The notes under the pieces were generated by a model. The model made no database searches and was not told the DNA's origin. It worked only from the letters and a program-made list of their open reading frames with translations. 24,604 bases of DNA from a virus. A program made the translations under genes and the position numbers. The stretch lies in IMG/VR virus record IMGVR_UViG_3300006080_000012, positions 1-24,604 of that record; one strand, 5' to 3'. Shown piece by piece: positions 7,414 to 14,999 of the stretch (its first letter is position 1; each line of letters opens with the position of its first letter).

Positions 7414-8645
7414 TTAAATTTAGAAAATATCTCGAGGAAGCGAAGAACACTCATATGACCCATATCGAGGATATGGTAATTGATGGTGGTGTTAACGGCA
7501 CGCGTGCGGCTATTAATGCATTGCGTGATTTAAGAGATATGCTTGGTGGTCATACAAATGATACTAAAGCAGTAACGGTTAAGTGGGACGGAGCACCAGC
7601 TGTGTTTGCTGGTATCGATCCAAGTGACGGGGAGTTTTTCATTGCAAAAAAAGGAATCTTTAACAAAAATCCTAAAGTATATAAGTCTTTGGGTGATATC
7701 GATGCAGATACTAGCGGCGATCTATCTAGTAAGCTCAAAGTTGCTTTTATTGAGCTGGCTAAACTAGGTATTAAGAAAGGTGTATATCAAGGTGACATCA
7801 TGTTCACTAAGAGCGATCTTAAGAAAGAAACTATTGATGGGGTAAAGTATGTTACATTTCATCCTAATACTATTGTTTATGCTATACCTGTATCTGATGC
7901 TGCCGATGTATTAAAGGCTAAAATTGGAGTTGTATGGCATACTAAATATAGTGGAAGTTCATTTGAAACTATGAATGCTTCATTCGGAGTAGGCTTGGGT
8001 GAATTTAAAAAAGTAAGTAGTGTATGGCAGAAGAGTGCTGACCTACCTGATATGTCTGGTGTGGCTACATTAACTAAAAAGGAAACTGATGATATCACTA
8101 AACACATCTCCAATGCTGGAAAAATATTTAACAAAATTAAAGCCTCTACCCTCACTGATGTTTCAACCAATAAAGAAATTAACCTTTACATTAATACATT
8201 TAGAAACACGAAGGTCAGAGGACAGAGCGAAATTTCTAACACAAAACAACACGTACAAGAACTCATAGATTGGATTCACAATAGGTACGATAAAGAGATA
8301 GATAAGCTAAAGAGTGATAAGGGAAAGGCGCGTAAGAATGCTAAGAAGATTGAAGCATTGACCTGGTTCTCTAATGATAATAAAAAGAATTTACAATTGA
8401 TGTTTGATATGCAAAATTCATTAGTAGATGCTAAACGTGAGTTACTACAACATCTGGATAAATTAGACAGTATAAGTACATTTGTAAAGACTAAGGATGG
8501 CTTTAAAGTAACAGGTGCTGAAGGGTACGTTGCAATTGATCACCTAACTAATGGTGCAGTTAAGATTGTAGATCGTATGGAATTTAGTTATAATAATTTT
8601 TCAAAGAACATAATCAAAGGATGGGAATCAGATGCAAGAGGATAA
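7410..8645 (+). CDS. ligase-like nucleotidyltransferase domain protein with capsid-targeting N terminus
   Basis: A 411-residue protein starting MIKFRKYLEE/A, a perfect fit to the targeting signature. VTVKWDGAPAVFAG (K58-W-D-G61) resembles motif I of the DNA/RNA ligase and capping-enzyme superfamily, where the Lys is adenylated. FFIAKKGIF (76-84) and GVYQGDIMFT (124-133) sit where motifs Ia/III would be expected, and VVWHTKYSG follows further on. A clean motif IV (EGxVxK) is not obvious. The C-terminal third is helical and Lys-rich. Similar proteins occur in marine T4-like phages as conserved hypotheticals. I favour a nucleic-acid end-sealing or nucleotidyl-transfer role, with moderate confidence. 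It overlaps the next gene by 14 bases. Confidence 0.6.
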   Translation: MIKFRKYLEEAKNTHMTHIEDMVIDGGVNGTRAAINALRDLRDMLGGHTNDTKAVTVKWDGAPAVFAGIDPSDGEFFIAKKGIFNKNPKVYKSLGDIDADTSGDLSSKLKVAFIELAKLGIKKGVYQGDIMFTKSDLKKETIDGVKYVTFHPNTIVYAIPVSDAADVLKAKIGVVWHTKYSGSSFETMNASFGVGLGEFKKVSSVWQKSADLPDMSGVATLTKKETDDITKHISNAGKIFNKIKASTLTDVSTNKEINLYINTFRNTKVRGQSEISNTKQHVQELIDWIHNRYDKEIDKLKSDKGKARKNAKKIEALTWFSNDNKKNLQLMFDMQNSLVDAKRELLQHLDKLDSISTFVKTKDGFKVTGAEGYVAIDHLTNGAVKIVDRMEFSYNNFSKNIIKGWESDARG

Positions 8646-9207
8646 TATAAACGAAATGAAGAATAAATTAGGTGACCCTAAAGCCTTAATGAAAGTTGCT
8701 AAGGGTTATAAGGGCGATGATAAAGATGATATGGAATGGGCAGCTGATATGATCGCTAAGATTGATATGCCCGGTCTTAAAACTCTTCTTAGTAGATTAG
8801 ATACTGCAATCCGTGATGAGGTCTTAGGTGCTATTAATAAGAAGCATTGGAAGAAGTTAGGCTACACACCAATCGGCGAAGCGTTAGATGCTAAGCAACG
8901 TATGAAGATGAAACAAGCATTTAAAAAGTCAGCTGCTAAGCGTAAGATTGGTATGAAGAAATCCGCTAAGAAACTTAAAACTCCAGACAAGCTTAAAAAG
9001 ACGGCTATGAAGAAAGCAAGAGATATGGTAGCTAAGAAGATGGTTAAAGGTGTTGATAAGAAAGATATGTCATTCGCTCAACGTAAAAGTCTTGAGAAGA
9101 AATTAGATAAGAAGAAAGGCGCTATTGCTAAACTAGCTAAGAAGATTAAAGGTAAGGTTAAGATGGCTGATAAAGAAAGAGTTAAGAAGGCTAGATCTAA
9201 AAAATGA
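8632..9207 (+). CDS. Lys-rich core-like protein with internal prohead-protease-type site
   Basis: A 191-residue protein in two parts. Residues 1-80 are mixed helical and acidic. From about 86 the protein is extremely Lys/Arg-rich (repeated KK, MKKSAKKLK, AKKMVKGVDKKDMS). The junction reads TPIGE/ALD (E83/A84), an I-x-E/A site like those cut by T4 gp21. The basic tail with its SFAQRKSLEKKLDKKKGAI segment resembles a DNA-binding or scaffold-core module found on several marine T4-like phage proteins, often next to a targeting sequence. It lacks the N-terminal signature of its neighbours. A DNA-condensing internal head protein or scaffold component is the likeliest role, by inference. Confidence 0.65.
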   Translation: MQEDNINEMKNKLGDPKALMKVAKGYKGDDKDDMEWAADMIAKIDMPGLKTLLSRLDTAIRDEVLGAINKKHWKKLGYTPIGEALDAKQRMKMKQAFKKSAAKRKIGMKKSAKKLKTPDKLKKTAMKKARDMVAKKMVKGVDKKDMSFAQRKSLEKKLDKKKGAIAKLAKKIKGKVKMADKERVKKARSKK

Positions 9208-10022
9208 TTCACGGATTTAAGGAGCATTATCTATCAGAGGCTGCAGCTGAAACCGTTGTTATTAACTTTGGTAGATTTAATCCACCTACAAATGGGCATG
9301 AGAAACTATTAGCAGCTTCAGTGAAGGCAGCTAAGGGTGTTCATCGTGTATATGCTTCTCAATCACAAGATGCTAAGAAGAATCCTTTATCTTACAAAGA
9401 AAAGATTAAGTTCATGCGTAAGATGTTTCCCAAGCATGCCCGTAATATCTTATTAGATACTAAGGTAAGAACCTTCTTTGATGCCCTTGTTATTGCACAT
9501 GATGATGGATTTAAGAAATGCGTTATCGTAGTAGGTTCTGATCGAGTTAAAGAATTTGATACAGCCCTAAATAAATATAACGGAGTTGAAGCCCGTCATG
9601 GATTTTATGAATTCGATGGTGGTGTTAAGGTTGTAAGTGCAGGAGAAAGAGATCCAGATGCTGATGGTGTATCAGGTATGTCCGCATCTAAATTGAGATC
9701 ATCCGCAAAGGATAATGATCTTATAACCTTTACTAAGGGAATGCCAAAAGGTTATAAAGGTGCTGAATCGTTAATGAAGGCTGTTAGAGCTGGAATGGGA
9801 TTGAAAGAGTCTAACTGTTTTAGAAAGAATATGAAGTTAAAGAGAACAACAATGTTACGTGAGAAGTATATTGAAGGTAATTTATTTGAAGTGGGTGATA
9901 AGGTTATTATAGATGAAACAAGGGAAGTAGCTACTATAAATAAATTATGTAGCAATTATGTGGAAGTTGATATTAATGGAAAGACAAAGAACGTCTGGAT
10001 TTCCGATATATGCAAGGAGTGA
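9204..10022 (+). CDS. HIGH-superfamily nucleotidyltransferase with capsid-targeting N terminus
   Basis: A 272-residue protein: targeting signature MIHGFKEHYLSE/A (cut expected after E12), then a cytidylyltransferase/NMN-adenylyltransferase-type Rossmann domain. GRFNPPTNGH at 23-32 is the (H/N)xGH nucleotide-binding motif, VVGSDRV lies near 109-115, and GMSASKLR at 158-165 corresponds to the ISSTxxR motif. The last 50 residues (FEVGDKVIIDE through VWISDICKE) look like a small SH3/KOW-like beta-barrel also seen in other phage proteins. Family members transfer AMP or CMP to NMN, nicotinate mononucleotide or phospho-compounds. The substrate is not determinable here, but NAD synthesis is plausible. 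It overlaps the previous gene by ATGA. Confidence 0.75.
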   Translation: MIHGFKEHYLSEAAAETVVINFGRFNPPTNGHEKLLAASVKAAKGVHRVYASQSQDAKKNPLSYKEKIKFMRKMFPKHARNILLDTKVRTFFDALVIAHDDGFKKCVIVVGSDRVKEFDTALNKYNGVEARHGFYEFDGGVKVVSAGERDPDADGVSGMSASKLRSSAKDNDLITFTKGMPKGYKGAESLMKAVRAGMGLKESNCFRKNMKLKRTTMLREKYIEGNLFEVGDKVIIDETREVATINKLCSNYVEVDINGKTKNVWISDICKE

Positions 10023-10039
10023 ATTAATCATTTTATATT

Positions 10040-10396
10040 ATGAAATTAACATTAGATAACTTTGAACTGTATGCATCGAAGCATTATCAGCGAAGTAAAT
10101 GGGCAACAACTGAAGAATTTAAATCTGACATAGCTAGGTTTAAGTATATTAATAGGCTAATTAACAGGTACTATAGGGATGACGATCTCAAAGAGAGATT
10201 GATATTAAACCATATTATCGTATTAGCTAACGTATTAACACCGGAGGTAACTGCCGATATGTTGATGATAAATACTGATCATCTTCTAAAGAGTACAGTC
10301 AAGACTTTTTTGGTATATCTACATTACCTACCGGAAGATAGGTATATTGAGATTCCATTAGATTCAACAATAATAAATGTATTAAGAGAACTATAA
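10040..10396 (+). CDS. conserved hypothetical protein
   Basis: A 118-residue helical protein (FKYINRLINRYYRDDDLKER, then a hydrophobic ILNHIIVLANVL segment that is probably buried rather than membrane-spanning). I associate this type with marine T4-like phages, where it sits next to the family encoded by the following gene, both without known function. The ribosome-binding site is weak (AT-rich upstream). Its TAA overlaps the next ATG (TATAATG), so the two are coupled and likely act together. Confidence 0.7.
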   Translation: MKLTLDNFELYASKHYQRSKWATTEEFKSDIARFKYINRLINRYYRDDDLKERLILNHIIVLANVLTPEVTADMLMINTDHLLKSTVKTFLVYLHYLPEDRYIEIPLDSTIINVLREL

Positions 10397-10911
10397 TGTC
10401 ATTATCAAGAGCAGCAGATTTATATTTTACGTATCGATTTTTAAAACTACTAGTCACACCGTGGACTGAGATGGATGCGTTTAAATTAGGTATCATCGAT
10501 AATAAAGGTGCTAATCTAATCAAGACTAATAAGTTGTCGGGTAATGAACAAAAAGATGCTTTTACTACATTCCATCGATTAGTATTCAATATTAAACGTA
10601 TGATGGAAAAGATTCCATTTGGAAAGTCACGCATAGCATCATATGCAGCAGCATTATATCTATTAAGAGAAGAGACAGGGATGTCCGATGAGGCCCTCAT
10701 GAAAGTCATGACCGAATTGGGTGTTGACGTTACTGGAGATCTTAATGAAGAAACATGCACTCCTGGACAGTATATCTTATCAAATACAGTTGATAATGAT
10801 CATCCTAAGGGATCTGTCATAACCGTAGAATCTGTAGTAGATTACTTTTCTGGTATTCCTATATATAATACTACAGATAATATATACGTAACATCAGCTA
10901 ATATCCGTTGA
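10396..10911 (+). CDS. conserved T4-like phage protein of unknown function
   Basis: A 171-residue protein with a distinctive N-terminal segment (YFTYRFLKLLVTPWTEMDAF followed by KLGIID) and a central KIPFGKSRIASYAAALYLL helix. I recognise this as widespread in marine T4-like phages but know of no assigned function. The C terminus ends in beta-type sequence. It is translationally coupled to the preceding small gene. The nrdA promoter overlaps its final codons, so its stop marks the end of the long operon that begins at 4632. Confidence 0.75.
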   Translation: MSLSRAADLYFTYRFLKLLVTPWTEMDAFKLGIIDNKGANLIKTNKLSGNEQKDAFTTFHRLVFNIKRMMEKIPFGKSRIASYAAALYLLREETGMSDEALMKVMTELGVDVTGDLNEETCTPGQYILSNTVDNDHPKGSVITVESVVDYFSGIPIYNTTDNIYVTSANIR

Positions 10912-10936
10912 CATTTGGCTTGAGTTAGGGTATAAT
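10908..10936 (+). promoter_or_regulatory. consensus sigma70-type promoter for nrdA
   Basis: TTGACA at 10908-10913, a 17-base spacer, TATAAT at 10931-10936. The block CCGTTGACATTTG...TTGA...GTATAATATA recurs nearly unchanged at 18063-18096. The downstream TATAACAAT stretch is also shared. The nrdA ATG lies about 36 bases below the -10. Confidence 0.85.
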
Positions 10937-10972
10937 ATACTCTATAACAATTAAATAATGAAGGAATGAAAT

Positions 10973-13240
10973 ATGACGGGCATCCTAGTCACTAAAAGAA
11001 ATGGGGATAAAGTTCCATTCTCCCTATCTAAAATCCATCGAATCCTCGAATGGTCCTGCGAAGAGATTACAGGTGTAAGTGTATCCGAAATTGAATTAAA
11101 AGCTAACGTACAATTATTCGATCTTATGACAACAACTGATATTCATGAGTTGTTAATTAAGTCCGCTGCTGATTTGATTACAGAGCATACTCCTAATTAC
11201 CAATATGTAGCTGCTAGACTTATTAATTATAAGTTAAGAAAGGATGTATATGGTGAATACTCACCTCCAACACTACTAGAGATTATTAATACCAATATCA
11301 ATCATGGTGTATATGATGATGATATTCTTAATCAGTATACTAACGAAGAGATTGATTGGATTGGCGAATACGTAGTAAAGCATACTAGAGATAATGATTT
11401 CACATATGCTGGTATGGAACAATTTAGAGGTAAGTACTTAGTTCAAAATAGAACTACAGGTGTTATCTATGAGACTCCTCAAATACTATATGCTATGATT
11501 GCAATGACGTTATTTGCTGGTTATAATGGCAGGAGAATGTATTACGTTAAGGCATTCTATAATGCTATTTCACAATTCTATATTTCATTACCAACACCGA
11601 TTATGGCTGGAGTAAGAACTCCTACTAGACAATTCTCTTCGTGTGTTGTATTAGAAGCAGATGATTCATTAAACTCTATTAATGCCGCTGCTTCATCCAT
11701 TGTATCTTATATCTCTAAGAAGGCTGGATTAGGTATTAATGCTGGTAAGATTAGAGCTGTTGGTTCACATATTGGTGATGGCTCTGTAGCTCATACCGGT
11801 GTTATTCCATTCTTAAAGTATTTTAAAGCTGCTGTTAAATCATGTTCACAAGGTGGCGTAAGAGGTGGAGCAGCCACAGTTCATTTTCCATTATGGCATT
11901 TAGAGTTTGAAGACTTAGTTGTACTTAAGAATAATAAAGGTACTGATGAGAATAGAGTTAGGGAATTAGATTATTGTTTCCAGTTTAACAAGTTAATGTA
12001 TGAAAGACTATTGACTGGTGGTAATATTACTTTCTTCAGTCCAAATGAAGTACCTGGTTTATACGAAGCATTCTTTGAAGATCAAGATGAGTTTAAACGT
12101 CTATATGAGAAGTATGAAAAGATTAGAAAGATACGTAAGAAGACACTTCCAGCATTAGAAGTATTCTCACAGTTTCTTACAGAGAGAAAAGAGACTGGAC
12201 GTATATACTTACAGAATGTAGATCATGCAAATACACATGGTGCATTCATAGAAAAAGAAGCACCTATTCATCAGTCTAACTTATGCCAAGAGATTGATCT
12301 ACCATCCAAAGGCTTAAAGTCTTATGATGATAATGAACATGGTGAAATATCGTTATGTACATTAGCCGCTATTAATTGGGGAATGATATCTGAGCCAGCT
12401 GACTTTAAGAAGTATTGTGATTTAACTGTACGGGCCTTAGATTCATTATTAGACTATCAGGGATATCCAGTAATAGCAGCTGAAACATCTACATACAACA
12501 GAAGACCTTTAGGTGTTGGTATTATTAACTTTGCATACTTCCTTGCTAAACGTGGATTGAAGTATGACGAAGATGCCTTAGAAATAGTAGATGAATATGC
12601 AGAAGCATGGAGTTATTATTTAATTAAAGCATCAAATAAATTAGCCCAAGAGAAAGGAGCTGCACCGAAGTGTCATGAGACTAAGTATGGTATGGGAATT
12701 CTGCCAATTGATACATATAAGAAAGAGGTCGATGAATTGATTAAACCGAAGGAGCGTATGGATTGGAAGCAGTTAAGAAACCAACTTAAAGAGCATGGTA
12801 TACGCAACTCTACCCTTATGGCTCTTATGCCTGCGGAGACTTCTGCGCAAATATCGAATTCTACGAATGGTATAGAGCCACCTAGAGCTTTAGTATCTTA
12901 TAAACAATCTAAGGATGGTGTAATGGCTCAAGTAGTTCCAGGTATTCATAACTTAAAGAATAAGTATGATTTACTGTGGGATCAACAAAGCCCTCAAGGA
13001 TACTTAAAGATTATGGCAGTCTTACAGAAGTATGTGGATCAAGGTATATCGGTTAACACTAGTTATAATCCAGAGTACTATGCAGACCATAAGATACCTA
13101 TGAGCATAATGATTAAAGACCTTATAACATTTTACAAGTATGGTGGAAAACAACTATATTATTTCAACACTAACGATATGGCAGGCGACGACTCCAGTTT
13201 GTTTGGGGAAGGGGAAGACTGTGATAGCTGTAAGATTTGA
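10973..13240 (+). CDS. nrdA: ribonucleotide reductase class Ia, large subunit
   Basis: A 755-residue NrdA reducing ribonucleoside diphosphates. It has an N-terminal ATP-cone (VTKRNGDKVPFSLSKIHRIL, from residue 6), the redox cysteine in FSSCVV (C224) and its partner in SLCTLAAIN (C462), and the NLCQEI loop with N436, thiyl-radical C438 and E440. MALMPAETSAQISNSTNGIEP is the late substrate-binding motif, and the C-terminal CDSC pair (C750, C753) receives electrons. The numbering is almost that of E. coli NrdA (C225, C439, C462), and the length equals T4 NrdA, so there is no intein or truncation. Own promoter just upstream; AAGGAATG-type site before the ATG. Works with NrdB and the glutaredoxin encoded at 14996. 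Confidence 0.97.
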   Translation: MTGILVTKRNGDKVPFSLSKIHRILEWSCEEITGVSVSEIELKANVQLFDLMTTTDIHELLIKSAADLITEHTPNYQYVAARLINYKLRKDVYGEYSPPTLLEIINTNINHGVYDDDILNQYTNEEIDWIGEYVVKHTRDNDFTYAGMEQFRGKYLVQNRTTGVIYETPQILYAMIAMTLFAGYNGRRMYYVKAFYNAISQFYISLPTPIMAGVRTPTRQFSSCVVLEADDSLNSINAAASSIVSYISKKAGLGINAGKIRAVGSHIGDGSVAHTGVIPFLKYFKAAVKSCSQGGVRGGAATVHFPLWHLEFEDLVVLKNNKGTDENRVRELDYCFQFNKLMYERLLTGGNITFFSPNEVPGLYEAFFEDQDEFKRLYEKYEKIRKIRKKTLPALEVFSQFLTERKETGRIYLQNVDHANTHGAFIEKEAPIHQSNLCQEIDLPSKGLKSYDDNEHGEISLCTLAAINWGMISEPADFKKYCDLTVRALDSLLDYQGYPVIAAETSTYNRRPLGVGIINFAYFLAKRGLKYDEDALEIVDEYAEAWSYYLIKASNKLAQEKGAAPKCHETKYGMGILPIDTYKKEVDELIKPKERMDWKQLRNQLKEHGIRNSTLMALMPAETSAQISNSTNGIEPPRALVSYKQSKDGVMAQVVPGIHNLKNKYDLLWDQQSPQGYLKIMAVLQKYVDQGISVNTSYNPEYYADHKIPMSIMIKDLITFYKYGGKQLYYFNTNDMAGDDSSLFGEGEDCDSCKI

Positions 13241-13443
13241 AGTGTTTTAACGACTTACCACTTTTAGAGCAGTACGAGTACTTCGACTGGCTCGAGACCC
13301 TTCAAATAGAAGGTAGAGTCTCTATGGATATATCAAACGAGGAATTCATGGAGAAACTTTATAGAATGTATGCATGTGATCAACATCAAGGATTCGACCC
13401 AGATAATCCCCAAATTGGGGTTGACTTCTTCGACAAAATCTAG
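13237..13443 (+). CDS. small hypothetical protein between nrdA and nrdB
   Basis: A 68-residue acidic, aromatic-rich protein (YEYFDWLETLQIEGRVSMDI) that must start at a TTG overlapping the nrdA stop (TTGA); no ATG is available in the first 29 residues. GGGGAAGGGGAAG about 30 bases upstream is too far for a usual site, so translation probably depends on coupling to nrdA. It has two cysteines that do not form a metal motif. The 3' end carries the -35 and spacer of the next promoter. No family recognised. The alternative is that the reading frame is maintained but rarely translated. Confidence 0.5.
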   Translation: MKCFNDLPLLEQYEYFDWLETLQIEGRVSMDISNEEFMEKLYRMYACDQHQGFDPDNPQIGVDFFDKI

Positions 13444-13449
13444 TATAAT
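13421..13449 (+). promoter_or_regulatory. sigma70-type promoter for the small membrane protein and nrdB
   Basis: TTGACT at 13421-13426, a 17-base spacer, TATAAT at 13444-13449, in the extended form AGTATAATATATTA. It lies between nrdA and nrdB and implies a leader of about 150 bases before the ATG at 13605, so the small membrane protein and nrdB can be made independently of nrdA. Confidence 0.75.
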
Positions 13450-13489
13450 ATATTAATACAATGGGATTTTAAATCTTATAAGTATATCT

Positions 13490-13572
13490 AATCGTTTGCC
13501 TAATAATAGACGATTGGTTCATTAGTGGTCACCAACAGGGATGGGATACTAGTGACATCCGTAATGATGTCA
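13490..13572 (+). promoter_or_regulatory. structured leader before the small membrane protein gene
   Basis: This is the only long untranslated leader in this half of the window. AATCGT (13490-13495) pairs with ACGATT (13510-13515). TGACATC (13553-13559) pairs with GATGTCA (13566-13572) around a CGTAAT loop, and a T6 tract follows about seven bases later. GTCAC/GTGAC and CATTA/TAATG pairings in between suggest a larger fold. It could be an attenuator, a stabilising 5' structure or a regulatory RNA; it matches no riboswitch that I know. Confidence 0.4.
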
Positions 13573-13604
13573 AACTAATTTTTTAATAATAAAAGAGGTA
13601 AACT

Positions 13605-13823
13605 ATGTTAGATAAAGTAGTAAGTTGGATTAAAGCAGGTACTGAAGCCGGCGTAGCATTGATTGCATTTGCAATCGTATTACAAGTAATCTTTGGTGGT
13701 ACTGTACCATTTCTTGGTGGCGACATTATCGCTACTATTACTGGTATCGTTGCACAGCTTGGTGCACAAGGTCTTGTTGGTCTTGTAGCAGCGGCAGTAC
13801 TATATAAGATTTTCAATAAGTAA
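13605..13823 (+). CDS. small two-helix membrane protein
   Basis: A 72-residue very hydrophobic protein. After a short amphipathic start (MLDKVVSWIKAGTEAG) come two membrane segments, about 17-32 (VALIAFAIVLQVIFGG) and 52-68 (GAQGLVGLVAAAVLYKI), joined by a glycine-rich loop (TVPFLGGDIIATITG). It has no cysteines and few charges. AAGAGGTAAACT gives a good ribosome-binding site, and codon choice (GGT, GCA, GTA) looks suited to strong expression. It has its own promoter and structured leader, and is flanked downstream by hairpins. It could be a holin-like, bacteriocin-like or membrane-associated phage protein; nothing in it decides. Its position splits nrdA from nrdB. Confidence 0.8.
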   Translation: MLDKVVSWIKAGTEAGVALIAFAIVLQVIFGGTVPFLGGDIIATITGIVAQLGAQGLVGLVAAAVLYKIFNK

Positions 13824-13856
13824 ATCTTAAAATAACCGAACACCTTCTCCCAAGGT
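13805..13856 (+). other. hairpins at and after the stop of the small membrane protein gene
   Basis: TAAGATTT (13805-13812) pairs with AAATCTTA (13822-13829), enclosing the stop codon. A second stem ACCTT/AAGGT (13842-13846 with 13852-13856) follows. Neither is followed by a T tract, so these are more likely RNA-stability or processing elements than intrinsic terminators. The remaining 70 bases to nrdB hold no gene that I can see. Confidence 0.35.
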
Positions 13857-13928
13857 TCCGGTGGGTTTGCTAGTTTCCCGATATCCCAATAATTAGCACC
13901 TAATTTTTAGTAATGTATATATAATGAT

Positions 13929-14999
13929 ATGAGTGTATTTGAAATAAACAAGAAGAACTATCTGGATAAGAATATGTTCTTCGATGAAACTGTTGACATT
14001 GCTAGGTACGATACTGTAAAGTATCCTACAATACAGAAGCTTTATGAGAAGATGTTATCGTTCTATTGGACGCCGGACGAGATTGATGTTACAAAAGATA
14101 AGCTTGACTTTTCAGCATTAACTGAAAGTGAGCAGCATATATTCACTGCCAATCTTAAACGTCAGATCTTGTTAGACTCGGTTCAAGGTAGATCGCCCAA
14201 TATAGCACTTCTACCCCTTGTCTCCCTTCCTGAATTAGAGGTGTTGGTAGAGACTTGGGCATTCTTTGAAACGATCCACTCAAGATCGTATACCCATATA
14301 ATTAGGAATGTATATCCTAATCCATCGGTAGTATTTAATGAGATGACCACAATTCCTGAGATTGTAGATTGTGGTCATGATGTATCAAAGCACTATGACA
14401 ATCTAATCGAATATAAAGGACCATACGGTTCTTATGACCACAAAAAACTATTATACCTTACAATGATGTCTATCTTTATGTTAGAGGGTATTCGCTTCTA
14501 TACTTCATTTGCTTGTTCATGGGCATTTGCAGAACTTAAGAAGATGGAGGGTAATGCAAAGATTATTAAGTTAATTGCACGAGATGAGAATACTCACTTA
14601 TCAGCTTCTATTAGTATCATTAAGAACCTGCCAAAGGAAGATCCGGATTTCATTAAGATTAAGGCTGAAACTGAATCAATTATTAATGATATGTTTATGG
14701 ATGTTATAAAACAAGAAGAGGCGTGGTGTGACTATCTATTTAAAGGTGGATCTATGATTGGTTTAAATGCCAATTTATTAAAAGACTATATACAATGGAT
14801 AGGGGCGAAGAGAATGAAGACGATAGGTCTTTCAGTCCCTTATCATGTACAGCAAGCTAATCCATTACCTTGGACAGAGAAATGGATTGGTGGTGGTAAT
14901 GTACAAGTTGCTCCGCAAGAAACAGAGATAACAAGTTATGTAGTGGGTGGTGTTACCCAAGACGTTGAAGAAAATACATTTAAAGGATTGAGTTTATGA
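13929..14999 (+). CDS. nrdB: ribonucleotide reductase class Ia, small subunit
   Basis: A 356-residue di-iron, tyrosyl-radical subunit of ribonucleotide reductase. The iron ligands can be placed: D83 (LLDSVQGRS), E114 and H117 (FFETIHSRS), E186 (MLEGIRF), E220 and H223 (RDENTHL). The radical tyrosine is Y121 in SRSYTHI, in the same context as E. coli Y122. The C-terminal part has the usual helical bundle, and the last residues are for binding NrdA. The region ahead of the ATG lacks a clear ribosome-binding site (AT-rich, with an overlapping ATGATATGA). The stop overlaps the glutaredoxin start. It belongs with nrdA although separated by 690 bases with a second promoter. Confidence 0.97.
   Translation: MSVFEINKKNYLDKNMFFDETVDIARYDTVKYPTIQKLYEKMLSFYWTPDEIDVTKDKLDFSALTESEQHIFTANLKRQILLDSVQGRSPNIALLPLVSLPELEVLVETWAFFETIHSRSYTHIIRNVYPNPSVVFNEMTTIPEIVDCGHDVSKHYDNLIEYKGPYGSYDHKKLLYLTMMSIFMLEGIRFYTSFACSWAFAELKKMEGNAKIIKLIARDENTHLSASISIIKNLPKEDPDFIKIKAETESIINDMFMDVIKQEEAWCDYLFKGGSMIGLNANLLKDYIQWIGAKRMKTIGLSVPYHVQQANPLPWTEKWIGGGNVQVAPQETEITSYVVGGVTQDVEENTFKGLSL

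Noticed and set aside
9935-9942. TATAAATA inside the nucleotidyltransferase gene as a late promoter
   Set aside because: It encodes conserved-looking protein sequence, and the octamer is expected several times by chance. The same applies to the copy at 16582-16589 inside the RNase H gene.
13583-13843. 86-codon minus-strand frame opposite the small membrane protein
   Set aside because: Exact antisense of the gene at 13605, which has a promoter, a leader and a good ribosome-binding site on the plus strand. There is no signal on the minus strand.
13920-13925. TATAAT directly before nrdB as its promoter
   Set aside because: A transcript would start at or after the ATG at 13929, and there is no -35 at 17 bases. 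It is most likely part of an AT-rich ribosome-loading region.
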